From: Streptomyces albireticuli
Lineage (GTDB): Bacteria; Actinomycetota; Actinomycetes; Streptomycetales; Streptomycetaceae
Reading direction: 5' to 3'
Length of the DNA stretch: 64,000 nucleotides
NCBI RefSeq assembly: GCF_002192455.1
Contig: NZ_CP021744.1
Coordinates: 5,551,501 to 5,615,500 of the forward strand
Shown: positions 24,300 to 33,072 of the stretch, one piece after another
How positions within the stretch are numbered: the first letter of the stretch is position 1
Layout of the letters: each line of letters opens with the position of its first letter
Translations under genes and position numbers: made by a program
Notes under the pieces: model-generated
Told to the model about the DNA's origin: nothing
Seen by the model: only the letters and a program-made list of their open reading frames with translations
Database searches by the model: none

Positions 24300-26062
24300 C
24301 GCGGGCTCTCCAGATGCTTGCGGTTGAGCCATTTGGGCAGCCCGGGGGCTTCGAGGAACCCTTCGGCCCGCGCGCTCGCGACGCCGATCCGCAGCAGGTC
24401 ACTGCTCTTCTCGAACAGCATGAAACGAGGTTCCCAGATGGGGCGGTACTTCGCATTTGCTCGGTACAGCGACTCGATCTGCCACCAGCGGGAGAAGAAG
24501 CTGAGCAGCGACCGCCACATCCGCAGCACCGGGCCCGCGCCGAGCTTGGAGCCGCGCTCGAAGACGGACCGGAACATCGCGAAGTTCAGCGACACCTGGG
24601 TGATGCCCAGCCCCCTGGCCTGCTGGAGCAGCTCGATGACCATGAACTCCATGAGGCCGTTCTCGGAGTCCCGGTCGCGCCGCATCAGGTCCAGCGACAG
24701 GCCCTTGGGGCCCCACGGCACGAAGCTCAGCAGGGCCCGCAGCTCGCCCTTGCCGTCGTGGCACTCCAGCATCACGCAGCGCCCGTCGCCCGGGTCGCCG
24801 AGCCGGCCGAGCGCCATGGAGAAGCCGCGCTCGGTCGCGCCGTCGCGCCAGTCGTCCGCGCGGCGCAGCAGCTCGGCCATCTCCTCCTCGGGGATGTCCT
24901 CGTGGCGCCGGATCCGCACGGTGTAGCCGGCCCGCTTCACCCTGTTGAACGCCTGGCGGACGGTGCGCATCGCGCGGCCCTCCAGGGTGAACTCGGCGGT
25001 GTCCACGATGGCCTCGTCGCCGATCTCCAGGGCGTCCAGGCCGTGCCGGGCGTAGATGGTGCCGGCCTCCTCGCCCGCGCCCATCACGGCCGGGATCCAG
25101 CCGTGCTCACGGGCCTCGGCCAGCCAGGGCTCGATGGCGCCGGGCCAGGCCTCGGGGTCGCCGATCGGGTCGCCGGAGGCCAGCGAGACCCCGCCGACGA
25201 CGCGGTAGGTGACGGCGGCCTTGCCGGACGGGGACCAGATGACGCTCTTCTCGCGCCGCAGCGCGAAGTAGCCCAGCGAGTCGCGGTCGCCGTGCCGGTC
25301 CAGCAGGGCCCGCAGCCGCTCCTCGTCCTCCGCGGTGAGCGGGTCGGTGGCGCGCCGGGCGCGGAAGGCCGCGTAGACCACGACGAGCAGCAGGAACATG
25401 CTCATCACGTTGATGAAGACGTCGACCCAGCCGGGTGTGGCGATGCCGGGGTAGCGGCCGTCGTCGGCGGCCAGCGACACCAGGCGCATGAAGCCGTAGC
25501 TCCAGCGGTCCAGGAACGTCGAGCGGTACGCGTCGTGGGCCTCGTTGGCGACGGTCACCAGCAGGGCGGCGGTCAGCGAGGTCAGCAGCAGGCCGACGGC
25601 CGCGACCAGCGCGGCGAGCCGCGGGTTGGAGCGGTCGCCCTTGGCGTAGAACTCCCGGCGGCCCACCAGCAGCGCCAGTACGAAGAGGGCCGTCGCGACC
25701 AGCGAGAACCAGTTCAGCGCGTGCCGGTTGAACTCCCGGAAGAACATGGCGAACGCCATGACCAGCAGGAGCAGCCCGGACAGCACCAGGTTGAGGATCC
25801 ACGAGGCGCGCTTGCGCCGGCGCAGGGTGACCGCCATGACCAGCGACCACAGCGCCGACGCGAAGCCGGCCGTCAGCAGGTAGGGGGTGAAGAACTCGTC
25901 CGCGTTGTGCCGCCGGATGTCCGCGCCGAACGACACCCAGACCGCGCTCAGCAGATTGACGAACGTGACGACGCGGAGGTACCACACGGCGAAAGCTGCG
26001 GCGCGCTGCGGCCGGGGGCCGCCCCGCGCGCCTTCATCCGGAGTCAAGCGGACTTCTCCCAT
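24296..26062 (-). CDS. MprF-like protein (DUF2156, phosphatidylglycerol lysyltransferase domain)
   Basis: 588 aa. The N-terminal half has about six membrane helices (e.g. VVTFVNLLSAVWVSFG, ILNLVLSGLLLLVMAFAMFF, FVLALLVG, VFINVMSMFLLLVVVYAAF). The C-terminal half is a cytosolic double-GNAT DUF2156 domain: LGYFALRREKSVIWSPSGKAAVTYRVVGG, SGDPIGDPEAW, LNFAMFRSVFERG. This matches the lipid aminoacylation domain of MprF, which transfers an amino acid from tRNA to phosphatidylglycerol. The flippase portion is shorter than in classical MprF. ATG 26062 has no Shine-Dalgarno; leaderless use, or TTG 26044 after GGAGAA, are possible. Overlaps the rhomboid-like gene (ATGA). Confidence 0.87.
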   Translation of the reverse strand: MGEVRLTPDEGARGGPRPQRAAAFAVWYLRVVTFVNLLSAVWVSFGADIRRHNADEFFTPYLLTAGFASALWSLVMAVTLRRRKRASWILNLVLSGLLLLVMAFAMFFREFNRHALNWFSLVATALFVLALLVGRREFYAKGDRSNPRLAALVAAVGLLLTSLTAALLVTVANEAHDAYRSTFLDRWSYGFMRLVSLAADDGRYPGIATPGWVDVFINVMSMFLLLVVVYAAFRARRATDPLTAEDEERLRALLDRHGDRDSLGYFALRREKSVIWSPSGKAAVTYRVVGGVSLASGDPIGDPEAWPGAIEPWLAEAREHGWIPAVMGAGEEAGTIYARHGLDALEIGDEAIVDTAEFTLEGRAMRTVRQAFNRVKRAGYTVRIRRHEDIPEEEMAELLRRADDWRDGATERGFSMALGRLGDPGDGRCVMLECHDGKGELRALLSFVPWGPKGLSLDLMRRDRDSENGLMEFMVIELLQQARGLGITQVSLNFAMFRSVFERGSKLGAGPVLRMWRSLLSFFSRWWQIESLYRANAKYRPIWEPRFMLFEKSSDLLRIGVASARAEGFLEAPGLPKWLNRKHLESPR

Positions 26063-26120
26063 GAAAAGTGAGCATATGGGGCACTGTCTGCGACGGGGCC
26101 CGGCTGCTCGACGTGGGATG

Positions 26121-27167
26121 TCAGGCGCGCTCGGGGAGTTCCGCCGCCAGGGCCGCGGCCGCCTGCACCAACGGCAGAGCGAGCAGCGCCCCTGTCCCCT
26201 CGCCCACTGTGACGCCATGATCGAGCAAAGGGTTGAGCGCCATCCGGTCCAGCGCCTTCGCCTGCGCCGGGTCGCCGCTGGCCTGGCCGGCCAGCCACCA
26301 GTCGGGCGCCCGGAACGCCACCCGCTGACCCACCAGGGCGCAGGCCGCGGAGACCACCCCGTCGAGCACCACGGGGGTGCGGCGCACCGCGCTCTGGAGC
26401 AGGAAGCCCGTCGTCGCCGCGAAGTCCGCGCCGCCGGTCGCCGCCAGCAGCTGGAGCTGGTCGCCGAGGACCGGCCGGGCGCGGCGCAGGGCGTCCCGGA
26501 TCGCCGCGCACTTGCGCATCCACGCCAGGTCGTCGATGCCCGCGCCGCCGCGGCCGGTGACCACGGAGGCGTCGGTGCCGCACAGCGCGCCGATCAGGGT
26601 GCCGGCGACGGTGGTGCCGCCCACGCTGAGGTCGCCGAGGACGACGAGGTCCGTACCGGCGTCCGCCTCCTCGTCGGCGATCGCCATGCCCGCGCGGAAC
26701 GCGGCCTCCGCCTCCTCGGCGGTCAGGGCGTCCTCGACGTCGATCCGGCCCGAGCCGCGGCGCACCCGGTACCGGGTGACCTCCTCGGGCAGCTCGGCCG
26801 CGTCGCAGTCCACGGACATGTCGACGACGCGCAGCCGCGCCCCGGCCCGCCGGGCCAGCACCGCGCCGGCGCTCTCCCCGTCGAGCGCGGCCCGTACGAG
26901 CGCCACGGCACCGGCCTCGGGCCCGCCCGACACGCCGAGCCGCGCGACACCGTGGTCGCCCGCGAACAGCAGGGCGGTGACCCGCTCCACGGGCTTGACC
27001 GGCACCGCCCCCTGAGCGGCCGCCAGCCACTCGCCCAGCTCGTCCAGCCGGCCCAGGGCGCCGGGGCGGGGCACGAGCCGCTCCCGCCGCGCTTCGGCGT
27101 CCCGCCGGGTGCCGGGGTCGGGGCGCTCGATCAGTGTCGCGAAGTCATCAAGATTCAGACCGCTCAT
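26121..27167 (-). CDS. cobT: nicotinate-nucleotide--dimethylbenzimidazole phosphoribosyltransferase CobT
   Basis: 348 aa. Makes alpha-ribazole 5'-phosphate for the lower ligand of cobalamin. Motifs: PPGALGRLDELGEWLA-type N-terminal region (here RPGALGRLDELGEWLAAAQG), FAGDHGVARLGVSG, GDLSVGGTTVAGTL, and the C-terminal catalytic Glu in VGEGTGALLALPL. ATG 27167 lacks a clear Shine-Dalgarno. Same strand and same pathway as the cobU fusion upstream and cobS downstream, with membrane genes in between. Confidence 0.95.
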   Translation of the reverse strand: MSGLNLDDFATLIERPDPGTRRDAEARRERLVPRPGALGRLDELGEWLAAAQGAVPVKPVERVTALLFAGDHGVARLGVSGGPEAGAVALVRAALDGESAGAVLARRAGARLRVVDMSVDCDAAELPEEVTRYRVRRGSGRIDVEDALTAEEAEAAFRAGMAIADEEADAGTDLVVLGDLSVGGTTVAGTLIGALCGTDASVVTGRGGAGIDDLAWMRKCAAIRDALRRARPVLGDQLQLLAATGGADFAATTGFLLQSAVRRTPVVLDGVVSAACALVGQRVAFRAPDWWLAGQASGDPAQAKALDRMALNPLLDHGVTVGEGTGALLALPLVQAAAALAAELPERA

Positions 27168-27259
27168 CCGTCGAACACTACCCGTAGACGGTGACGGCAC
27201 ACGATGTCGCCGGACCGGGGCGGCGGCCGGGTCCGGCGTCCGCCGGCGGGGCCCCGCGG

Positions 27260-28459
27260 TCAGCGGAGGGGCAGCGCCTGGCCCGCCACCACCAGGACCA
27301 CCTGCTCGCACTGCGCGCCCAGCATCACGTTCAGCCGGCCGAGCTCGTCCCGGAAGCGGCGGCCCGAGGCCGTGGCCGGGACGACGCCCGAGCCGACCTC
27401 GTTGCTGACCGCGACGAGCGTGCGGCGGGTGGCGCGGACCGCCGCCACCAGCTCCGCCACCCGCGCGGCGAGCGCCTCCTTGCCGCCGTCGTCCCACCTG
27501 GCGTCCTCCCACGCCCCGACGGAGTCCATCGCGTCCGTCAGCCACAGCGCGAGGCAGTCGATCAGCAGCGGCGGGCCGTCCGCCGTGAGCAGGGGGACCA
27601 GGTCGCAGGTCTCGGCCGTGCGCCAGGAGCCCGGCCGCCGGTCGCGGTGCAGGGCGACCCGCGCGGCCCAGTCCGCGTCCCCCTCGCGGGTGCCGCCGGT
27701 CGCGACGTACAGCACGTCGGGGAAGGACTCCAGCCGCCGCTCGGCCTCCACGGACTTGCCCGAGCGGGCGCCGCCCAGCACCAGCGTGCGCCGTGGCAGG
27801 TCCGGCACCGCGTGGTAGTCCCCGACGACCAGCGTCGTGCCGTCCGGCACGGCCCGCGCCCCGGCCGCCGCCAGCCGCCGGTGCAGCTCCGGGCCGGGCG
27901 GCACGTCGTGGTCGACGTGCACGCCGAGCACGTCGGTCGTCGCGGTGACCGCGCCCGCGCCGCGCAGCCGGGCCAGCGAGTCCGGGCGGCCCAGCACGTC
28001 GAGCAGGACCATGTCGTACGGGCCGGAGCCCGGCCCGGCCAGCCCGGCCGGTGCCGTGCCCGGCGGCAGGTACAGCAGCCGTTCCCCGTCGGGCCCCGTC
28101 ACCTCGTAGCCGGTGCCCGGCGCGTCCAGGGCCACCGCCCGCACCCGGTGCCCGCTGATCACCGACAGCTCGCGCCCGTCGGGCACCCGCACCGGCGCCG
28201 GCAGCCCGGCCGGGAACTCGACGGCGGGCCCGTCGTGCGGGTGCGAGAGCAGCACCTGGCGCACACCGGCGATCGACCGCCCGGCGCGGGCGGCCGCGAA
28301 CGCGGGCCCCGGGGTGAGGTCGAGGAGCACCGCGCCGTCGACGAGCAGCGCGGTCGCGGCCCGCGCCTCGTCACCGGCGGCGGTGGCGCAGGACGCGCAG
28401 GGGCAGTCGGGGCGCGGCAGCCCTTCGGGGGCTCCGGTGCCGAGGAGAGTGATTTCCAC
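27260..28459 (-). CDS. cobU: MBL-like domain fused to adenosylcobinamide kinase/guanylyltransferase CobU
   Basis: 399 aa. Residues about 1-215 resemble a metallo-beta-lactamase fold of the PhnP type (EITLLGTGAPEGLPRPDC, CPCASC, VLLSHPHDGPAVEF), but the HxHxDH metal motif is decayed to H73-P-H75-D-G. Residues about 225-399 are CobU/CobP: P-loop GGARSGKS (229-236), the guanylylated His271 in ALHRDRRP, and VSNEVGSGVVP. CobU phosphorylates adenosylcobinamide and converts it to the GDP form used by CobS. Fused forms of about 400 aa occur in Streptomyces. The role of the N-terminal domain is unknown. GTG 28459. Confidence 0.9.
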   Translation of the reverse strand: MEITLLGTGAPEGLPRPDCPCASCATAAGDEARAATALLVDGAVLLDLTPGPAFAAARAGRSIAGVRQVLLSHPHDGPAVEFPAGLPAPVRVPDGRELSVISGHRVRAVALDAPGTGYEVTGPDGERLLYLPPGTAPAGLAGPGSGPYDMVLLDVLGRPDSLARLRGAGAVTATTDVLGVHVDHDVPPGPELHRRLAAAGARAVPDGTTLVVGDYHAVPDLPRRTLVLGGARSGKSVEAERRLESFPDVLYVATGGTREGDADWAARVALHRDRRPGSWRTAETCDLVPLLTADGPPLLIDCLALWLTDAMDSVGAWEDARWDDGGKEALAARVAELVAAVRATRRTLVAVSNEVGSGVVPATASGRRFRDELGRLNVMLGAQCEQVVLVVAGQALPLR

Positions 28460-28573
28460 GCCCTGATCGTCTCGCGTCCGCGGGGCGCGGGCGCGTCGGG
28501 ATCACCCTTTCTCGTCCGCCCCGGACCGTTAGGCTGCGCTGCACGGCACGTGACCGGACGTCAGGAGGCGGAC

Positions 28574-28783
28574 ATGGTGTGGGCATGGCGGTTCGAGAAG
28601 GCCGACGGGACGGAGACGTCGCCCGCGGTGGAGCCGGAGGAGTTCACCACGCAGGGGGACGCGGAGTCCTGGATCGGTGAGGTCTGGAAGGAGCTGCTGG
28701 ACGGTGGCGCGGAGCGGGTGACCCTCTTCGAGGACGACACCGAGATCTATGTGATGAGCCTGCGCGCCGCCGCCGAGGCGTGA
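28574..28783 (+). CDS. small conserved acidic protein
   Basis: 69 aa, soluble, with five Trp/aromatic residues (MVWAWRFEKADG, ESWIGEVWKELLDGG, VTLFEDDTEIYVMSL). GGAGG five bases before ATG. The pattern of a beta strand, helix and beta hairpin suggests a compact fold. I know such proteins only as conserved hypotheticals of actinobacteria. It is divergent from the cobU fusion and closed by the hairpin at 28791. Confidence 0.8.
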   Translation: MVWAWRFEKADGTETSPAVEPEEFTTQGDAESWIGEVWKELLDGGAERVTLFEDDTEIYVMSLRAAAEA

Positions 28784-29236
28784 GGACGGGGGCAGGCCGC
28801 GTCCTCACGCGGCCTGCCGGCCGGAGCCGGTGGCGGGCGCTCCGCCCGCGCCGGGGCTTCCGGCTCCGCCGCGGCGCGGTGCTTCGCGGCGGCCTTGCGG
28901 TGCCGGGCCCGAAGGCTCCCGGCCGGGTGGCACTTCGTGGGGTCGGCGGCCCCACCGGGTGGCCCGCCCGGATCGGCTTCGGCCTCGCGGGGCCGCGGTC
29001 CGCAGGGCGTCCGGCTGCGAGGGGCGCCCGGCCCGGTGGGCCCGCCGCGCCTCACAGAGGGCGGCGGTCCGGGGCCGTCCGGTGACGTGGCTGTCCGGCT
29101 GCGCGGCCGCCCGGCACACGTGGGGCCCGCCCCGGCGGAGGCCCTGCCCAGGGGAGCCCGCGCGCGAGCGCCCCGCCGCGCACCGTGGCCGTCACACGGC
29201 CGGTGGACAGGGGCAGCCCGCGCGAGCGACCCCGCC
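28784..29236. other. gene-poor GC-rich gap
   Basis: 453 bp without a confident gene. It starts with a 12-bp hairpin. A minus-strand frame (29055-28747) has third-position GC like a real gene over part of its length and would encode an Arg/Ala/Pro-rich product (RARHRKAAAKHRAAAE), but it overlaps the small gene at 28574 and lacks a ribosome-binding site. It may be a decayed gene. Confidence 0.4.
28791..28818 (+). terminator. hairpin after the small acidic-protein gene
   Basis: Perfect 12-bp stem GGCAGGCCGCGT with its complement (28791-28802 and 28807-28818), loop CCTC, 7 bp past the stop. Confidence 0.7.
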
Positions 29237-30346
29237 TCACAGCGTGCCCAGCGTGATCGTCACCGTCCGCACCGTGCCCTCCCGGTCGTAGGCCACCTCG
29301 GCCCGGTCGCCGGGCTTGAGGGACGCCAGGGCCTCGGTGAGCGACTGCATGGTCGTGAGGTCCGTGCCGTTCAGCCGGATGAGGATGTCGCCGGGCCGGA
29401 GCCCGGCCTTCTCGGCCGCCCCGCCGCGTCCCACGGCGACGATCGCGACGCCGGCCGGGGCGAAGTCGGAGCCGACGATCGTCCGCCCGGTGATGCCGAT
29501 CGCCGCCCGTCCGGAGTCGGTGACCTTGCCGCTCTTGATGATCTGGTCGGAGAGCCTGCGGACCGTGGCGGCCGGGATCGCGAAGCCGATGCCGGGCGCG
29601 GCGCCCTGGCCGAGCTCGGGGTCGACGGCGGCCAGCGTCGGGATGCCGATGACCCGGCCGGACAGGTCGACCAGCGCCCCGCCGCTGTTGCCGGGGTTGA
29701 TGGCCGCCGACGTCTGCACCATGTTGCCGATGGTCGCGCCCGTACCGCCACCCGCCCGGCCCTCGCTGACCGTGCGGCCGACGGCCGAGACGATGCCCTG
29801 CGTGACGCTGCTGGACAGGCCGAGCGGATTGCCCATGGCCAGCACGATCTGCCCGACCTCCACCTTGGCGGAGTCGCCGAGGGTGGCGGGCTTGAGGTTC
29901 TGCGGGACCTGGTCGAGCACGACGACCGCGAGGTCCTGCTCGGGGTAGCTGGCGACCAGCCGGGCGCCGACCGTGCCGCCGCCCGTGGCCAGGGTGACCT
30001 TGAAGGTCTTGGCGCCCCCGACGACGTGCGCGTTGGTGACGACGTGGCCCTTGGCGTCGTAGACGACCCCGGAGCCCAGGCTGTCCCCGGCGGTGATCTG
30101 GACGACGGACGGCAGGACGTCCTTGACGACCCGCTGGTACGCGGACTGGAGGTCCCCGGCCGGGCCGCGCCCCGAGGGCGGGGCGCTGGCGGCGGGGGCC
30201 GGTGAGGCGGACGTCGCCCGCTCGCCGGAGGAGGGGGACGAGCCGGGGAAGCCGGAGCATCCGCCCAGCACCGCCGCCGCGCAGACGGCGGTGGCCACGG
30301 GGGTCAGGAGCCGGCGTGGGAGGGTCCGGGCGGGTGAGACGTCCAT
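29237..30346 (-). CDS. HtrA/DegP-like trypsin-PDZ lipoprotein protease
   Basis: 369 aa. Lipoprotein signal with lipobox ending at Cys30 (AAVLGGC), a Ser/Pro-rich spacer, then a trypsin-like domain with catalytic His in VVTNAHVVGG, Asp in YPEQDLAVVVL and Ser in NPGNSGGALVD. A C-terminal PDZ domain (about 275-365) includes GGAAEKAGLRPGDILIRLNG. It is expected to be anchored outside the membrane and to degrade or refold damaged exported proteins. Monocistronic by spacing (97 bp from the methyltransferase). Confidence 0.95.
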   Translation of the reverse strand: MDVSPARTLPRRLLTPVATAVCAAAVLGGCSGFPGSSPSSGERATSASPAPAASAPPSGRGPAGDLQSAYQRVVKDVLPSVVQITAGDSLGSGVVYDAKGHVVTNAHVVGGAKTFKVTLATGGGTVGARLVASYPEQDLAVVVLDQVPQNLKPATLGDSAKVEVGQIVLAMGNPLGLSSSVTQGIVSAVGRTVSEGRAGGGTGATIGNMVQTSAAINPGNSGGALVDLSGRVIGIPTLAAVDPELGQGAAPGIGFAIPAATVRRLSDQIIKSGKVTDSGRAAIGITGRTIVGSDFAPAGVAIVAVGRGGAAEKAGLRPGDILIRLNGTDLTTMQSLTEALASLKPGDRAEVAYDREGTVRTVTITLGTL

Positions 30347-30443
30347 GTTCGGAGTATCACGTCCGCCCGGTCCGCTGTCCTGGCCGGAGGCGCCGGGTGC
30401 CGCCGTACGGGCGGGGGCGCGGCCCCCGCCCCGGCGCGGCGGT

Positions 30444-31247
30444 TCAGCCCCGCACGCCGCACAGGTGCAGCAGCGCCGCGACCGCGCGGTAGGGGTCGGT
30501 GCGGCCCGCCCGGTACTCGGCGGCGAGCAGGTGCTCCAGGGCCTCGCCCGCCGGGGGCTCCCGGCCGTCGGCCGCCTGGTCCGTGAAGACCCGCACGCCG
30601 TACCAGGCGTGCAGCGGGGCGCCGATGCCCGCGAGCGTCGCCGTCAGCGTCTCCCGGCGGTCCGCGCGGACCTCCAGGCCGAGGCGGTTGACGTAGGCGG
30701 GCGAGTCGAAGGCCGCGAGGGCCGTGCCCCAGTCCCCGGCCAGCCCCGGCCGCATGGCCAGGGCGTCGGCGTTCCGGACGAGCAGGGAGAGGAGGCCGCC
30801 GGGCGCGAGCACCCGGGCCAGCCCGGCGAGCATCGGGTCCGGCTCCGTCACGTACATCAGCACGCCGTGGCACAGGACGACGTCGAAGGAGCCGGGGAGG
30901 AAGTGCGCGCCCGCGTCCCGGCCGTCGCCCCCGACCACCCGCACCCGCTCCTGGATGCCCTCGGGCTCCGCCGCCAGCGCCTCGCGCAGGGCGGCCACCA
31001 TCCGGGGGTCGGACTCCAGGCCCGTCACCTCATGGCCCGCCCGGGCCAGCCGCAGGGCCTGGGTGCCCTGGCCGGGGCCGACGTCGAGGACCCGCAGCCG
31101 GCGGCCCACCGGGAAGCGGGCGGCTATCTGTTCGTCGAGCTGGCGTGCGACCAGCTCCTGCCGGACCGCGTTCCGTAAGCCGCCCAGGCCCCGGAGCCAG
31201 CCCTCCGCGCCACCGCCGAAGGCGGACGCGAGGGCGGCACCGGTCAG
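30444..31247 (-). CDS. class I SAM-dependent methyltransferase (apparent CTG start)
   Basis: 267 aa. Motif I VLDVGPGQGTQALRLA, motif II with Glu in EVTGLESD, the acidic VVGGDGRDAG, and FDVVLCHGVLMYV followed by LARVLAPGGLLSLLV are those of the UbiE/CmoM-like methyltransferases. The frame has no ATG, GTG or TTG between the overlapping DUF3043 gene and motif I, except a GTG too far in. CTG 31247 overlaps the DUF3043 stop as CTGA and has GGGGAGA three bases upstream, so I take it as the start. Substrate unknown. Confidence 0.8.
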   Translation of the reverse strand: MTGAALASAFGGGAEGWLRGLGGLRNAVRQELVARQLDEQIAARFPVGRRLRVLDVGPGQGTQALRLARAGHEVTGLESDPRMVAALREALAAEPEGIQERVRVVGGDGRDAGAHFLPGSFDVVLCHGVLMYVTEPDPMLAGLARVLAPGGLLSLLVRNADALAMRPGLAGDWGTALAAFDSPAYVNRLGLEVRADRRETLTATLAGIGAPLHAWYGVRVFTDQAADGREPPAGEALEHLLAAEYRAGRTDPYRAVAALLHLCGVRG

Positions 31248-31843
31248 GGCTTCTCCCCGCGCTTGACCTTCGGCTTGGGCAGCCGCAGCCGGCGCATCTG
31301 GAGCGTGCGCATCAGGGCGTACGGCACCACGCCGCGGAGGTTCTCGTCCGGGAAGCGCTTCTTCAGGGCGCGCTTCAGCGTGACGGCCGTGATCACGGAG
31401 TTGATCACGATCAGGACGATCACGAGCATCCACACCAGGAGCACGTACGACTGGAAACCGCCGCGGTTGATCATGCTCAGGACGAGGATGAGGACGGCGA
31501 GCGGGAGGAAGAACTCCGCCACCGAGTACCGCGCGTCCACGAAGTCGCGCGCGAAGCGGCGGAGCGGGCCCCGGTCACGGGCGGGCAGGAAGCGCTCGTC
31601 GCCATTGGCCAGGGCCTCGCGCTGCTTGGCCAGGTCCGCGCGGCGGGCCTCCCGCGCGCGCTTCGTGGCCTCCTTGCGGTTGGCCGGCGTGGCGGCCAGG
31701 CTGCGGCGCTGCGAGCTGGCCTCGCTGCGCTTGGGGGTGGGGCGGCCCTTGGGTGCCTGCGGGTCGCGCTGCTTCGGCTGGTCCGCGGTCACCTGGGTGG
31801 CTGCGGCCTGCTCATCCTTGGAGGTGGAACGGCTTCGGAACAC
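31244..31843 (-). CDS. DUF3043 membrane protein
   Basis: 199 aa. The N-terminal 90 residues are charged and disordered (Lys/Arg/Ala-rich: NRKEATKRAREARRADLAKQ), then DERFLPARDRGPLRRFARDFVDARYSVAEFF, two membrane helices (FLPLAVLILVLSMI and YVLLVWMLVIVLIVINSV), and a basic tail ending LRLPKPKVKRGEKP. This is the DUF3043 pattern, an actinobacterial family of unknown function. GTG 31843 is the likely start (no strong Shine-Dalgarno). Its stop overlaps the methyltransferase start. Confidence 0.9.
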   Translation of the reverse strand: MFRSRSTSKDEQAAATQVTADQPKQRDPQAPKGRPTPKRSEASSQRRSLAATPANRKEATKRAREARRADLAKQREALANGDERFLPARDRGPLRRFARDFVDARYSVAEFFLPLAVLILVLSMINRGGFQSYVLLVWMLVIVLIVINSVITAVTLKRALKKRFPDENLRGVVPYALMRTLQMRRLRLPKPKVKRGEKP

Positions 31844-32118
31844 AACACCCAAGGGTACGGGGTGACGGCAGGTGGACACCGGCGGCAAGGGAACGATCCG
31901 GCAACGGCGGCGCGTTCCCCCTACGGGAAGGGGCGCCGCGCACCCGCCCCCCTGAGGTCCTCCTACTCCTTGCGCCGGAGGGCGGCGACCTCCTGATCGT
32001 CCTGGAGGAGGAGCGCATCGGAGCCCGAACAGTGCGGTAATGGAAGCGGGCCCTTTACTGTGGGGTCTGCAAGATGTGCTGGAGCTCGTAGTCCGTCAGA
32101 AGGGGGCGCCCGAGGCCC

Positions 32119-32916
32119 ATGAGCGGTGTCATGAAGCGTATGGGAATGATTTTCCGCGCGAAGGCCAACAAGGCCCTGGACCGGGCCGAGGACCCGCGCG
32201 AGACCCTCGACTACTCGTACCAGAAGCAGCTCGAACTGCTCCAGAAGGTACGTCGTGGCGTCGCCGACGTGGCGACGTCCCGCAAGCGCCTGGAGCTCCA
32301 GCTCAACCAGCTCCAGGGCCAGTCCAGCAAGCTGGAGGACCAGGGCCGCAAGGCGCTCGCCCTCGGCCGCGAGGACCTGGCGCGTGAGGCGCTCTCCCGC
32401 CGCGCCGCCCTCCAGCAGCAGGTCAGCGACCTGGAGACGCAGCACACCACCCTCCAGGGCGAGGAGGAGAAGCTCACCCTCGCCGCGCAGCGCCTCCAGG
32501 CCAAGGTCGACGCCTTCCGCACCAAGAAGGAGACGATCAAGGCCACCTACACCGCCGCCCAGGCCCAGACCCGCATCGGCGAGGCCTTCTCCGGCATCTC
32601 CGAGGAGATGGGCGACGTCGGCATGGCCATCCAGCGGGCCGAGGACAAGACCCAGCAGATGCAGGCGCGCGCCGGCGCCATCGACGAGCTGCTCGCCTCG
32701 GGCGCGCTCGACGACCCGACCGGCACGGCGAAGGACGACATCACCGCCGAGCTGGAGCGCCTCTCCGGCGGCTCCGACGTGGAGCTGGAGCTCCAGCGGA
32801 TGAAGGCCGAGCTCGCGGGCGGCACCAGCGGCACCAAGCAGGCCATCGAGGGCGGCCAGGCCGGCCAGACCGGCCAGGCGCAGCCGCAGGAGCACCCCCG
32901 CTTCGACAAGCAGTGA
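32119..32916 (+). CDS. pspA: PspA/IM30 family membrane-stress protein
   Basis: 265 aa, almost wholly coiled coil. The start MSGVMKRMGMIFRAKANKALDRAEDPRETLDYSYQKQ forms the membrane-binding amphipathic helix and first hairpin. Conserved blocks ALALGREDLAREAL and the helical FRTKKETIKATY follow. PspA/Vipp1 proteins assemble into ESCRT-III-like rods that shore up damaged membranes. The C-terminal Gly/Gln tail (GQAGQTGQAQPQ) is lineage-specific. It is followed by pspAA 156 bp downstream. Confidence 0.95.
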   Translation: MSGVMKRMGMIFRAKANKALDRAEDPRETLDYSYQKQLELLQKVRRGVADVATSRKRLELQLNQLQGQSSKLEDQGRKALALGREDLAREALSRRAALQQQVSDLETQHTTLQGEEEKLTLAAQRLQAKVDAFRTKKETIKATYTAAQAQTRIGEAFSGISEEMGDVGMAIQRAEDKTQQMQARAGAIDELLASGALDDPTGTAKDDITAELERLSGGSDVELELQRMKAELAGGTSGTKQAIEGGQAGQTGQAQPQEHPRFDKQ

Positions 32917-33072
32917 CCGGCCCGCGGTGACGGCACCGTGCGGGGGCCGCGGTGACGGACCCGCGGCCACGCACGGGCCGGAGCGGGATCCGGCAGGCAG
33001 TGAGCAGTCCCCAGACGCAGTACTCACGCAGCGAGCAGCGCGCCGACAGGCACCGGACCGAGGGAGACCGTC

